A stretch of 57,984 bases of DNA, taken from contig MGUA01000035.1 of the NCBI GenBank assembly GCA_001799735.1, positions 1 through 57,984 of the forward strand, given 5' to 3'. A program made the translations under genes and the position numbers. This document shows, piece after piece, positions 50,688-57,984 of this stretch. The notes beneath the pieces were generated by a model. The model saw nothing but the letters and a program-made list of their open reading frames with translations. It made no database searches and was not told the origin of the DNA. The stretch is from Elusimicrobia bacterium GWB2_63_22. Lineage in GTDB: Bacteria > Elusimicrobiota > Elusimicrobia > Elusimicrobiales > UBA9959. Numbering within the stretch: the stretch's first letter is position 1; each line of letters opens with the position of its first letter.

Positions 50688-52697
50688 TCAAATAGTCTGC
50701 CGCCGGCGGGCGGCGAAAAAGGCCTTGAGGTCTTTAAAATCCCCCAGGCGCGCGCAGCGGGGGATGGAGCGCACGAACTTGCCGCCGTAGCGCTTGGTCT
50801 GCACGCGCGGGTCCAGTATCACTATGGCGCCGAAGTCTTTTTTAGTGCGTATCAGCCGCCCCACGCCCTGGCGGAACTTCACCACCGCCTTGGGCAGGGT
50901 ATAGTCCACAAAGAAATTCTGGCCCTTGGCCGTCATCCACTCTTGGCGCGTCTCTTCCAGCGGCGTGTCGGGCGAAGTGAACGGCAGGCGGGCTATCACC
51001 ACGCAGGCCAGGGCCTGCCCGGGCACGTCCACGCCCTGCCAAAAAGTGTCGGTGGCCAGCAGCACGCCGTTGCCGGCATGTTTAAAATCCGCTATCAGCT
51101 TGGCCGGCAGCTCTTCGCCCTGCTTGAAGATAAGGCGGCCGCTTAACCTGCCCGCCAGCACGCGCGCGGCCCGCTCCAGCGACTGCCAGCTGGTAAAAAG
51201 CAGGAAGATGCCGCCCTCTACCGCGCCGCAGACCTTAACGCAGGCGTCCAGCACCGCGGCCTCGTAGGCAGCGGCCTCGGCGGCCGGGTCCGGCATGTCC
51301 TGCGGCACCAGGATGCCCGCCTGTTTAGTGTAATCGAAGGGCGAATCCAGCAGCAGCTCATTGCACTGGTCCAGCCCGATGCGGGCCTTCAGCATGCTAA
51401 AAGAGCCGTCCACCGCCAGCGTGGCCGAAGTCAGCAGCACCGGGTAATTGCGGCCGAATAAATTCTTGCGCAGGTCCTCGGACACGTCTACAGGGGACAT
51501 GTTCAGCGAGATCTCTTCTTTCTTCCTCGCGCTTTTCACCTCTACCCAGTAGGCGCAGGCCGCCTCTTTGCATTCCAGGAAAGTGTTAACCTGCGCGGCC
51601 AGCTCCAGGCAGCGCTTAAGGCAGGCCTTTACCTCGGCCTCTTCCATGTCCGACTGGCTATGCGGTATGGCCTGCGACAGCAGCACGCTCAGTTCCAGCA
51701 GCGGAGCCTGCAGCAGGTTGGCCACAATGCCGGGCTCGCGCACGCGGCAGGTTCTGGCGCGGCCGGCCGGTTGGGCGTTAAGTGCCAGTTTCTCTGTAAT
51801 TTCCCGGAAAAAATCTTTGGACGCGTGCCTGGTTTCAGAAACCGCGCCCTTAACGTCCTCTACCCAGCCGGTGGGCGGCCGCGACAGGCGGTGCGACAGG
51901 CCCTTGTTGGATTTGGGGGCAAAAATATCGTCCAGGAAGCGCTTCACCCGGCGGTCCGTGAGCGAGAAGCCCATAAAGTCCGCCGCCACTTCCTCCAGGT
52001 TATGCGCCTCGTCAAAGATGACGGCGTTAAAAGCCGGCAGCGGCATGCCGGCAAAGAACAGATGCTGGTTCACCACCACTATGTCGGCCTTGGCGGCGCG
52101 CGCCACGTCCTTGCGGTGAAAGCAGGCCGCCTTATGCGGGCATTTCTTGCCCAGGCACAGATCCGAGTCGCGGCAGACCTCGGCCCACAGGTGGTGAGGC
52201 ACGGCGAATGGCAGCTCGGCGCGGCTGCCGCTTTCTGCCCCATGTATCCAGGCCTGCAGCTGTTCCAGCGCGGCGCGCAGGCCTTCCTCGTCGAATAGTT
52301 CCGGCGCCTGCTTGCCGGCCCGGGCCAGGCGCGACAGGCAAAGATAATTGCTCGAGCCCATCAGCAGGAAATAACTTAGCGGCAGGCCCAGCTCTTGCAG
52401 CACGGCCTTTACCACGGGCAGGTCTTTCTTTACCAGCTGCGCCTGCAGGGCCTTGGTATGGGTAGCTACAACAACTTTTTTCTGATTGCGCGCGGCCCAG
52501 AGGGCGGCGGGAATAAGGTAGCCCAGGGATTTGCCTACGCCGGTGCCGGCCTCTACCACCAGGTGTTCGCCTTCGCCCACGGCTTGCGCCACGGCCGCGG
52601 CCATACGCGCCTGCTGGCCGCGCGGCTCAAAGCCCTTTATGGCCCTGGAGACGGCGCCCCCGGCGCCAAAGATGTCGGTGAATTCCGCGTTTTCCAT
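50688..52697 (-). CDS. dinG: DinG/XPD-family ATP-dependent helicase
   Basis: This 669-residue protein is a 5'-3' SF2 helicase for repair of structured DNA. Walker A is VVEAGTGVGKSLGY and the DEAH box is FDEAHNLEEVAADF. Cysteines for the Fe-S cluster lie in CRDSDLCLGKKCPHKAACF. Motif V/VI is TFWQGVDVPG and QGVGRLIRTKKD. It lies between the WalJ-like hydrolase (overlapping 1 nt as TAATG) and the exonuclease, so the three are coexpressed. Confidence 0.93.
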   Translation of the reverse strand: MENAEFTDIFGAGGAVSRAIKGFEPRGQQARMAAAVAQAVGEGEHLVVEAGTGVGKSLGYLIPAALWAARNQKKVVVATHTKALQAQLVKKDLPVVKAVLQELGLPLSYFLLMGSSNYLCLSRLARAGKQAPELFDEEGLRAALEQLQAWIHGAESGSRAELPFAVPHHLWAEVCRDSDLCLGKKCPHKAACFHRKDVARAAKADIVVVNQHLFFAGMPLPAFNAVIFDEAHNLEEVAADFMGFSLTDRRVKRFLDDIFAPKSNKGLSHRLSRPPTGWVEDVKGAVSETRHASKDFFREITEKLALNAQPAGRARTCRVREPGIVANLLQAPLLELSVLLSQAIPHSQSDMEEAEVKACLKRCLELAAQVNTFLECKEAACAYWVEVKSARKKEEISLNMSPVDVSEDLRKNLFGRNYPVLLTSATLAVDGSFSMLKARIGLDQCNELLLDSPFDYTKQAGILVPQDMPDPAAEAAAYEAAVLDACVKVCGAVEGGIFLLFTSWQSLERAARVLAGRLSGRLIFKQGEELPAKLIADFKHAGNGVLLATDTFWQGVDVPGQALACVVIARLPFTSPDTPLEETRQEWMTAKGQNFFVDYTLPKAVVKFRQGVGRLIRTKKDFGAIVILDPRVQTKRYGGKFVRSIPRCARLGDFKDLKAFFAARRRQTI

Positions 52698-53485
52698 TAT
52701 TTTATTACTATCACCGGGCCGGGCCCGCTGCGGTCGGCCAGGTGCACTTCAAATTTAACGGCCAGCTTCTTGCGGTTAAAATAGGCGGCTATTTCCAGGG
52801 CGGGCAGGTGCGGGCGGTTGCATTGCTCGCTCAGGTGGCCCAGCACCACCGCCTGCGGCTGCGCCCCGGCGCCGCAGGCCTTGTGCAGAAAACGCGCGGC
52901 CTGCAGGTTGGACAGGTGGAACTCCGAGCCGGGGTGGCCGAATTTCTTAAGCAGCTCCAGGTCGTGGTTGGCTTCCAGGAAAATAAAATCCGCGTCGGCC
53001 GCCGCGGCCACGTGTTCGTCGCTGAAATCGCTGAGGTCCGTGAACAAACAGACCTTGCGCCGGCGGCCCTCGCTTTTTGCGGTTATCACAAAAGCCGTGG
53101 TGCAGTAGTTGGGCGCGTGCGGCACACGCAGATGCGCCACTTTAAAATCCCCCGCGCTGACGCTACGCGGGAAGGGCGCCAGGCAGGGGCCCCACTCCAC
53201 GCCGTACCGCATGGTTATCTGCATGGCCACCTGGGGGTGGCAGCGCACCCGCAGGCCGGCCTCGCGCAGCACCTTGAGCGAATTGGCGTTAATGTGGTCC
53301 CCGTGGGCGTGCGTTACCAGCACGCTGTCTATGGCGGGGCAAAGGGCCCTGGCCTCTTCCAGCGCCTGGCGGCAGCTGCGCTGGCTGCCGGGGGCGAAGT
53401 CCAGCAGCAGCGCGCCGGTCCTGGTCCACAGCAGCGCGGCGTTGCCGCCGCTGCCGGAACAGAGTGATTTAAATCTCAGGGGCAT
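52697..53485 (-). CDS. metallo-beta-lactamase-fold hydrolase (YycJ/WalJ-like)
   Basis: This 262-residue MBL-fold protein has an N-terminal LCSGSGGNAALL and LLLDFAPGSQRSC as in YycJ/WalJ, then the metal motif VTHAHGDHINANSL. Relatives act on nucleic acids, with 5'-exonuclease activity in mismatch repair. The ATG at 53485 is preferred over the TTG codon just before it. It is coupled to dinG, consistent with a DNA-repair operon. Confidence 0.88.
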   Translation of the reverse strand: MPLRFKSLCSGSGGNAALLWTRTGALLLDFAPGSQRSCRQALEEARALCPAIDSVLVTHAHGDHINANSLKVLREAGLRVRCHPQVAMQITMRYGVEWGPCLAPFPRSVSAGDFKVAHLRVPHAPNYCTTAFVITAKSEGRRRKVCLFTDLSDFSDEHVAAAADADFIFLEANHDLELLKKFGHPGSEFHLSNLQAARFLHKACGAGAQPQAVVLGHLSEQCNRPHLPALEIAAYFNRKKLAVKFEVHLADRSGPGPVIVIK

Positions 53486-53503
53486 CAAATATGCGGGGAG
53501 CGG

Positions 53504-54793
53504 CTACGCGCTTTTTTTGGTTTCGGCGGCGGCCAGTTTTCGGGCTTTGGCGGAGTCGGCTTTGGCCAGGGCGTACTCGCCCATGTCCTGGTAGATGGCC
53601 CCGCGGCTGAGATAGGCTTCCTCGCAGCGCGGGTCTTCCTCTATGGCAAAGCCGTAGTCGGCCAGGGCGGACTTATAATCTTCCAGCGCAATATGCACCT
53701 GCGCCCTGTTGCAGAACAGCTCGGCGGCGGGCGGGTCCAGCTCTATGGCCTCGTTAAAGTCGGCCAAGGCCGCGGGCAGGTCGCCCAGGTAGTACTGGGC
53801 CATGCCGCGGCCGCCGTAATAAAGCCCGGTCTCCGGGTCCAGCGCTATCACCTTGTTAAAATCCTTCAGCGCCTGCTTTGGCTTGCCGGCCAGCAGGTAG
53901 GCACGGCCCCGGTTAAAAATGTACAGCGGGGCGTCCGGCTCGAGCTTAAGGGCGGCGGTAAAAAAGGCCGGGGCGTCCTTCTCTTTGCCCTCTATGTCCG
54001 AGAACAGCAGGCCCAGGTTGTTGTAGACGCTGCTTTCGTCAGGCGTAAGCCGCAGCGCTTTCTCCAGGTCCGCGTAGGCCTTGGCGTGTTCGCCCTGCTC
54101 CTGGTAAACCAGGCCCCGGTTGTTATAGGCGTAACCGCTTTTAGGGTCGGCCTGTATGATCTTGGTGAACTGGGCGATAGCCTTGTCCGGGTAGCCGAAC
54201 TCCTGGTAAACCTGGCCCAGGCTGCCCAGTATTTCCGCCGAGCCCGGCTCCAGCCGGAGCGCGGCTTCAAAATCCTTCACCGCTTTCTCCAGGTTATCCA
54301 GCTCCACGTAGGTCCAGCCGCGGTTAAGATAGGCAGCCGCGCTTTTAGGGTCCAGCTCTATGGCGCGGTCCAGGTCTTTAAGGGCCGCCTTAAAATCGCC
54401 GGTTTCCAGGTAGGCCTGCCCCTTGTTATTGTAGACGCTGGCCATGGCGGGGTCTATCTTAAGCGCGCGGTTGTAGTCCGCCTGGGCAAGCTCGTACTTA
54501 CCCTGTTCCGCGTAGGCGTCGCCCCGGTTGCCGTAAAGCGCCGGGTCGCCCGGGTTCATTTTGATGGCCCGGTTAAAATCCAGCAGCGCTTTCTCGGGCT
54601 GCTCCAGGTCCAGGTAGGCGCAGCCCCTGTCGCTGTACACCACGTAATCCGCCTTGCCGGCGTCTATCACCCGCGTGTAGGTACGCACGTCCTGCTGCCA
54701 GGCCTTGGCGTCCAGCGTCCCACCGGCGTCGTACCAGCTGAGCGCCCCCACGAAGTAGTTCTTTATATTAAACAGCAAATTCTTGGCTTTCAT
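53504..54793 (-). CDS. TPR repeat protein
   Basis: This protein has about 429 residues, almost wholly built of 11-12 tetratricopeptide repeats from about residue 40 (for example AYLNRGWTYVELDNLEKAVK and AYNNRGLVYQEQGEHAKAYA). It is a scaffold for protein contacts with no enzymatic domain. No signal peptide is seen. I chose the ATG at 54793, 8 nt after a TATACT (54802-54807). Earlier in-frame TTG and ATG codons at 54820 and 54811 overlap that promoter. Confidence 0.88.
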   Translation of the reverse strand: MKAKNLLFNIKNYFVGALSWYDAGGTLDAKAWQQDVRTYTRVIDAGKADYVVYSDRGCAYLDLEQPEKALLDFNRAIKMNPGDPALYGNRGDAYAEQGKYELAQADYNRALKIDPAMASVYNNKGQAYLETGDFKAALKDLDRAIELDPKSAAAYLNRGWTYVELDNLEKAVKDFEAALRLEPGSAEILGSLGQVYQEFGYPDKAIAQFTKIIQADPKSGYAYNNRGLVYQEQGEHAKAYADLEKALRLTPDESSVYNNLGLLFSDIEGKEKDAPAFFTAALKLEPDAPLYIFNRGRAYLLAGKPKQALKDFNKVIALDPETGLYYGGRGMAQYYLGDLPAALADFNEAIELDPPAAELFCNRAQVHIALEDYKSALADYGFAIEEDPRCEEAYLSRGAIYQDMGEYALAKADSAKARKLAAAETKKSA

Positions 54794-54801
54794 ACCCTTA
54801 A

Positions 54802-54807
54802 AGTATA
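54802..54807 (-). promoter_or_regulatory. -10 box (TATACT) of the TPR gene
   Basis: It ends 8 nt before the chosen ATG at 54793, consistent with a leaderless or very short leader. Confidence 0.45.
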
Positions 54808-54847
54808 TCATAGCGGGCAATACCGTGACCGGTGGCCATGCCTGGGC

Positions 54848-55237
54848 TCAGGGATGCTGCTCCGAGATCTCTTTATTGCACAGATGATGTACCAGGACCA
54901 ATTTGCTCATGCAGGCGTCAAAGCGCGCCTGGCTGTCGGCCCGGCAGCGCTCACAATCCGGGGCCATGCGCTTTTTCGCGTGGCGCTGCACTGTCTGCTG
55001 CCGCACCTCTATAGTCCCGGCGTAGGCGCAGGAATGGGCATAGGTGGTATGATGCACCCCGCCGTCATCTGTGATATCCCCGCCGCACCAGGCGCATTTT
55101 CGCCCGTCTCTCTGCGCCAGAAATTGTTTAACGTACGGGTTTCTTATAATGCGGCGCGCGAACTTAAGCCAAGGCTCCCTGTCGTAATCTTTTTCGCAAT
55201 CAGAGGCCGGCCGCGCCGGTACAATTTTAAGGTTCAT
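54848..55237 (-). CDS. HNH-type Cys/His protein, putative nuclease
   Basis: This protein of about 129 residues has CAWCGGDITDDGGVHHTTYA in the middle, where a CxxC pair precedes a His-His as in HNH cores. A second Cys pair (CERC) and a C-terminal LVHHLCNKEIS follow. The pattern fits a zinc-stabilised HNH endonuclease with about 20 extra residues between the halves. The ATG at 55237 overlaps the stop of the upstream gene (ATGA); a frame open to 55261 is less likely. Start of the accessory block. Confidence 0.7.
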   Translation of the reverse strand: MNLKIVPARPASDCEKDYDREPWLKFARRIIRNPYVKQFLAQRDGRKCAWCGGDITDDGGVHHTTYAHSCAYAGTIEVRQQTVQRHAKKRMAPDCERCRADSQARFDACMSKLVLVHHLCNKEISEQHP

Positions 55238-55533
55238 ATTTTTTTCCGCCAGGAGGCGCATTTGTTGGAGCGCCTGAAAATATCGGCGCTCAGCACTTCG
55301 CCATCGTAGACTATCAGGTCGCTAAAATCGTTGAGGTGTTTGGCCAGCCGCCCGTGGGCTATCTCGAACGGGTCTTTCTCCCGGTAAGAGTTCAGCAGGT
55401 CTATATACAGCGCCTGGTGCTTCTGCGCGAAGGCAAGAATGAACTCATGGCTGGTGAATTTATCCGGCAGCTGTTTTATTACTTCCACAAGCTGCTCATC
55501 AAACCAAGCGTCAAATTTAAATTTAAGTGACAT
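55234..55533 (-). CDS. hypothetical protein coupled to the HNH protein
   Basis: This 99-residue soluble protein contains PDKFTSHEFILAFAQKHQ and a basic C-terminus (FRRSNKCASWRKKI). Family not recognised. It ends with ATGA into the HNH gene, so the two are made together and may form a functional pair, perhaps binder plus nuclease. SD AAAAGGG. Confidence 0.65.
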   Translation of the reverse strand: MSLKFKFDAWFDEQLVEVIKQLPDKFTSHEFILAFAQKHQALYIDLLNSYREKDPFEIAHGRLAKHLNDFSDLIVYDGEVLSADIFRRSNKCASWRKKI

Positions 55534-55550
55534 AGTCGCGCCCTTTTTGA

Positions 55551-55817
55551 TTAGTGATGCTTATGTGTGGACGGGCGCACAAGATGTTCGTGTATCCACA
55601 TCTTTATCACGGCCTGCCTGGAAATATTGAGCTTCAGCGCTTCGTTATCAAGACGCTCTATCATCCAGACCGGGAAATCCACGTTGACCCGCTTCACCAC
55701 GGTCGCCTTCTTAAAATCCAGGAAGCCGGTTATATCCTCGCCGCGTTCGAACTTCCGGTCGAACTCTTCAGCGGTTATCTTGCCGCGCGCTTTGCCCTTA
55801 CCAGAGGTATTCTTCAT
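55551..55817 (-). CDS. BrnA/CopG-family antitoxin, apparently without its toxin
   Basis: This 88-residue protein has the linker ITAEEFDRKFERGEDITGFL and a ribbon-helix-helix domain (KRVNVDFPVWMIERLDNEAL, then SRQAVIKMWIHEHL), the pattern of BrnA antitoxins. BrnA normally follows brnT, but no BrnT-like frame is found upstream. The gene before it (55934-56242) is unrelated. Two palindromes in the promoter are probably its own operators. Confidence 0.82.
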   Translation of the reverse strand: MKNTSGKGKARGKITAEEFDRKFERGEDITGFLDFKKATVVKRVNVDFPVWMIERLDNEALKLNISRQAVIKMWIHEHLVRPSTHKHH

Positions 55818-55845
55818 AAATTCTCACCCACCGCCTGTCCGCCTT

Positions 55846-55883
55846 GTGATAACTTATCACTCACATTAGTATAACAGTTATAC
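55846..55883 (-). promoter_or_regulatory. two palindromic operators upstream of the antitoxin gene
   Basis: GTGATAACTTATCAC (55846-55860) and GTATAACAGTTATAC (55869-55883) are both dyad-symmetric, centred 23 bp apart on about the same face of DNA. TATACT promoter-like sequence overlaps the second. The layout fits autoregulation by a ribbon-helix-helix protein. Confidence 0.6.
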
Positions 55884-55933
55884 CAGAACAATCAGAGCCC
55901 GAAGCCCCTGGCCCAGGTTCTGCAGGTCGCGGA

Positions 55934-56242
55934 TTAGTCTTCCTCCGTATCCCACCAGTCTATCACTGTGCCCCCGCTATTGGGATAATACGGGCTAACC
56001 AGCCAGTTCATCCCTGGGCTGCGCAGCACCATGAATTCCCGGACCTTAAACGTCTTGTCTTCATGGATATCCAGCATTTCCGCGTCTAGTGACGGAACAG
56101 GGATAAACGGATAGAGCAGTTTAAGGACTTCTCCCTTTTTCTCTTCCGGGATGACATACGCGTCTACATACCCGCCCTCTACTTTTATCGGACGAGTGGG
56201 ATAAGGCAGCGGCAACTCATGCGGATAAGTGAATGTTTTCAT
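55934..56242 (-). CDS. hypothetical protein
   Basis: This 102-residue soluble protein begins MKTFTYPHELPLPYPTRPIK and ends in an acidic DWWDTEED. Family not recognised. A strong GGAGGG SD precedes the ATG. It lies 46 bp after the DUF1016 gene on the same strand. The proline-rich start and lack of Cys rule out a zinc motif. Confidence 0.65.
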   Translation of the reverse strand: MKTFTYPHELPLPYPTRPIKVEGGYVDAYVIPEEKKGEVLKLLYPFIPVPSLDAEMLDIHEDKTFKVREFMVLRSPGMNWLVSPYYPNSGGTVIDWWDTEED

Positions 56243-56288
56243 ATTCCCTCCTAACCTGTCTAAATATGGCGGATTCGCACAAATTACC

Positions 56289-57389
56289 CTATCCGCGCTT
56301 TCCCTCTTGTCTTCTGCGGAGTATGGCGGCCTGCTCTCGGGCGTGCTCTATAGCCTGGTGCAGGCGCGTCTGCAGAAGCGGCATGGGGGGCAGTTCGGTG
56401 AGGTATTCACTTACGCGGATATCTTTAGTGTCCAACCGGCAGAGCTCTACCTGCTCGGCGTCGGCCGAGGCGCATAATATCAGGCCGATAGGGGATTCTT
56501 CTCCGGGGGCGCGCTCATGCTTATCCAGCCAGCGCAGGTAGAACTCCATTTGCCCTACATGGGCCGGCTGGAAGGATTCCAGCTTTAACTCTATGGCAAT
56601 GAGCCTGCGTAAATGGCGATGGTAGAAGAGCAGGTCGAGATGAAAGTCGTCCTTCCCCACGCTCATGCGTTTTTGCCGTGCGACAAAGCTGAAGCCCGGG
56701 CCCATCTCCAGCAGAAAGCCCTCCATCTCGCGCAGGATTGCGCTTTCCAGGTCGCGTTCGCTGTAAGTTCCTTTCAGGCCCAGGCAATCCAGAATATACG
56801 GGTCACGAAAAACGGTTTCCGGAGTTACACGGCCCGCGCGCAGGTTACCGAGTTCCGCCGCGATCACCTCTTTGGTGTTCTTCGACAGGGCCGTGCGCTG
56901 ATAGAGCATGCCGCCTATCTTTTTGCGCAGTGTATGGACGCCCCGATGCTCGATCCGGCACATCTCTGCGTAGAAGTCACGGGCGAGCGGATCTTTGACG
57001 GGCAGTATCTCCATGAAATGGCTCCAGCTCAATTGTGTCGACAGTGTCGACACAATTGCCTCTTCTGGAAACAGTTGGACGAACTGTATCATTCTATTGA
57101 TCCCGGCGTAACTGAACCCTCCGCCAAACTCCAGGGTCAATTCTCGCGACACTGTCGCGAGAATTCGTTTTCCGTAAGCAGCCCGTCGATACTGAAGGTT
57201 CTCTTTTAATATGCGCCGTCCAACTTGCCAGCACACCATTGTGTGCGTGGAATTGGCCACAGTGGCCACACGCTGGCGGGCGGATTGAATGAGCGCGCGG
57301 AGATCGGAGAGAAGACTTGCCTCATCTACTACGTCCGGCGGCTGTGTCGCGGCTCGCACGATCTTATTTGCCTGCTTTTTCTTGGACAT
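56289..57389 (-). CDS. YhcG/DUF1016 family PDDEXK nuclease-domain protein
   Basis: This 366-residue protein has an N-terminal DUF1016 helical domain (GGGFSYAGINRMIQFVQLFP, LSWSHFMEIL) and a C-terminal nuclease-like domain. The latter has FHLDLLFYHRHLRRLIAIEL and KLESFQPAHVGQMEFYLRWL, whose Asp, Glu-x-Lys and Gln fit the PDDEXK site. Relatives are often found with restriction-modification loci. The ATG at 57389 has a GGGGGG SD; a longer start at 57407 is not needed. The promoter carries the CCCGACA palindrome (site 3). Confidence 0.9.
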   Translation of the reverse strand: MSKKKQANKIVRAATQPPDVVDEASLLSDLRALIQSARQRVATVANSTHTMVCWQVGRRILKENLQYRRAAYGKRILATVSRELTLEFGGGFSYAGINRMIQFVQLFPEEAIVSTLSTQLSWSHFMEILPVKDPLARDFYAEMCRIEHRGVHTLRKKIGGMLYQRTALSKNTKEVIAAELGNLRAGRVTPETVFRDPYILDCLGLKGTYSERDLESAILREMEGFLLEMGPGFSFVARQKRMSVGKDDFHLDLLFYHRHLRRLIAIELKLESFQPAHVGQMEFYLRWLDKHERAPGEESPIGLILCASADAEQVELCRLDTKDIRVSEYLTELPPMPLLQTRLHQAIEHAREQAAILRRRQEGKRG

Positions 57390-57409
57390 AATCCCCCCTT
57401 CCCACAAAT

Positions 57410-57446
57410 AGCATAGCAGACGAACCCGACAAGCGTGTGTCGGGTT
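57410..57446 (-). promoter_or_regulatory. DUF1016 nuclease promoter with palindromic operator, site 3
   Basis: AACCCGACA (57423-57431), a 6-bp spacer and TGTCGGGTT (57438-57446) precede TTGTCG, a 16-bp spacer and TATTTG. An extended TGCTATGCT (57410-57418 on the minus strand) overlaps. The layout is identical to site 1 at ssb. Confidence 0.6.
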
Positions 57447-57500
57447 GAGGAGGGCTACTTTTGGTATATCGAGGCGAGGCCTCGATAGGAATGCGACAGA

Positions 57501-57848
57501 TTAGCCGCCGACGCGGTTTGCCTCTAGCAACTCTGCGGGCATGGGGTGTTCCAGCTGCCAGACCATGGAGATGGGGCGTTCGCCGGTGTAGGTGACCTGC
57601 GAACCGCGGCCGAGAAACTGGAACGGGGCGGTCAAAGGCCCATTGTTGCGGTTCAACCGCACAAAGAGGTAGATGGAATAACCGCGGGCGGCGTGGTGCA
57701 CCAAATTCTGGCCGGTCACGCAGGCCTGCGTGGTGCCGCTTTGGGACTCCCAGTGCAGGCGAGTCAGATTTATGGGGTAGTCCTTGTACAAGGTGGTGGC
57801 AGGCACGTGCGGGAAGTCGTGCTCTATTTCTTCAAAACTTTCCGCAAC
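57501..57848 (-). pseudogene. C-terminal remnant of a DUF3427 helicase-type protein
   Basis: About 115 codons encode the end of a DUF3427 domain: NLTRLHWESQSGTTQ, IYLFVRLNRNN, FLGRGSQVTYTGERPISMVW. Intact proteins have about 1,000 residues, with helicase domains before this one. Here the frame is closed upstream by the in-frame TAG of another gene at 57849-57851. The only candidate start is a GTG at 57806. This is most simply a fragment left by a deletion or recombination. Confidence 0.75.
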
Positions 57849-57984
57849 CTAGAGCAGCTCCTCGCTGGCCAAGTCGTAATCTGTTTCGGAAAGCACGGCG
57901 TTGGTCTCTTCCAGGTCGAACAATTCCGGATCGAAGTCACCGCCTATCCAGTCCAGCATTTCTTTGTGCTGCGGATGTTTCTTG
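57849..57984 (-). CDS. pRiA4b ORF-3-like protein, 3' end only
   Basis: The last 44 codons of a gene entering from the right edge read KKHPQHKEMLDWIGGDFDPE, continue with LFDLEETNAVL and end in ASEELL before TAG. The WIGGDFDPE-x-FDLEE pattern is typical of the C-terminus of plasmid pRiA4b ORF-3 family proteins, whose function is unknown and which are common on mobile DNA. It lies in the same frame as, and directly abuts, the DUF3427 remnant. Confidence 0.7.
   Translation of the reverse strand, partial: KKHPQHKEMLDWIGGDFDPELFDLEETNAVLSETDYDLASEELL

Noticed and set aside
55818-56242. Search for a BrnT toxin before the BrnA-like gene
   Set aside because: The only gene there (55934-56242) lacks BrnT features, and no other short frame fits.

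Overview
The window comes from a GC-rich Gram-negative bacterium, probably an anaerobe. It encodes an RND efflux pump, outer-membrane beta-barrels, lipoproteins and many Sec-exported proteins. A tungstate/pterin-cofactor cluster accompanies a tungsten-type aldehyde:ferredoxin oxidoreductase, and there is a DPSL-type ferritin. Elusimicrobiota or a similar deep, little-cultured lineage would fit, but the sequence alone does not settle this. Two gene-start styles coexist: genes with good Shine-Dalgarno (SD) sequences, and genes whose TAnnnT -10 box ends 6-9 nt before the start codon with no SD, which implies leaderless mRNAs.

Layout. 1-1981: 3' part of an RND pump gene. 8593 down to 2044 (minus): one tightly packed operon of site-2 protease, trpS, scpA, scpB, galT, glgA and a membrane protein. 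8594-9050: the only long non-coding gap, holding two large dyad-symmetric elements. 9051-14425 (plus): nucleotide-sugar dehydrogenase, cytoplasmic histidine kinase, tRNA-Arg(GCG), a small Cys/Gly-rich protein, an M32 carboxypeptidase and ppnP. 16001-14553 (minus): a pilT-like ATPase. 18090-16025 (minus): AOR with a coupled MoaD/ThiS-like protein. 26988-18216 (minus): LysR regulator, a molybdopterin-oxidoreductase-fold protein, tupA-tupB-tupC, moeA, moaA, moaC, a MOSC protein, a MoaB/Mog protein and an exported protein. Together these import tungstate, build the pterin cofactor and supply AOR.

27080-45183 is a mosaic: P5C dehydrogenase, a metal permease, two large paralogous exported proteins of unknown family (30968 and 42270), a beta-barrel protein coupled to the first of them, DPSL ferritin, an Lnb-like protein, ssb, a sodium:alanine symporter, a phospholipase-D-like protein, a lone receiver domain, a DUF1460 amidase, a YgjP-like metalloprotein, a RecB/DnaQ-like DUF2779 nuclease and a Nudix hydrolase. 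45238-54793 holds a zinc-ribbon protein, an atypical SDR coupled to an adenylate cyclase, a matrixin-like protease, a DnaQ-type exonuclease next to a DinG helicase, a metallo-beta-lactamase-fold hydrolase and a TPR protein. 54848-57984 is accessory in character: an HNH-type protein with a coupled partner, an orphan BrnA/CopG-type antitoxin with two palindromic operators, a YhcG/DUF1016 nuclease, a DUF3427 remnant and the end of a pRiA4b ORF-3-like gene.

The most notable regulatory signal is a palindrome, AACCCGACA-N6-TGTCGGGTT, found three times. Each copy lies upstream of a promoter for a DNA-metabolism gene (ssb, the DUF2779 nuclease, the DUF1016 nuclease). This suggests an SOS-like regulon with a box I do not recognise.
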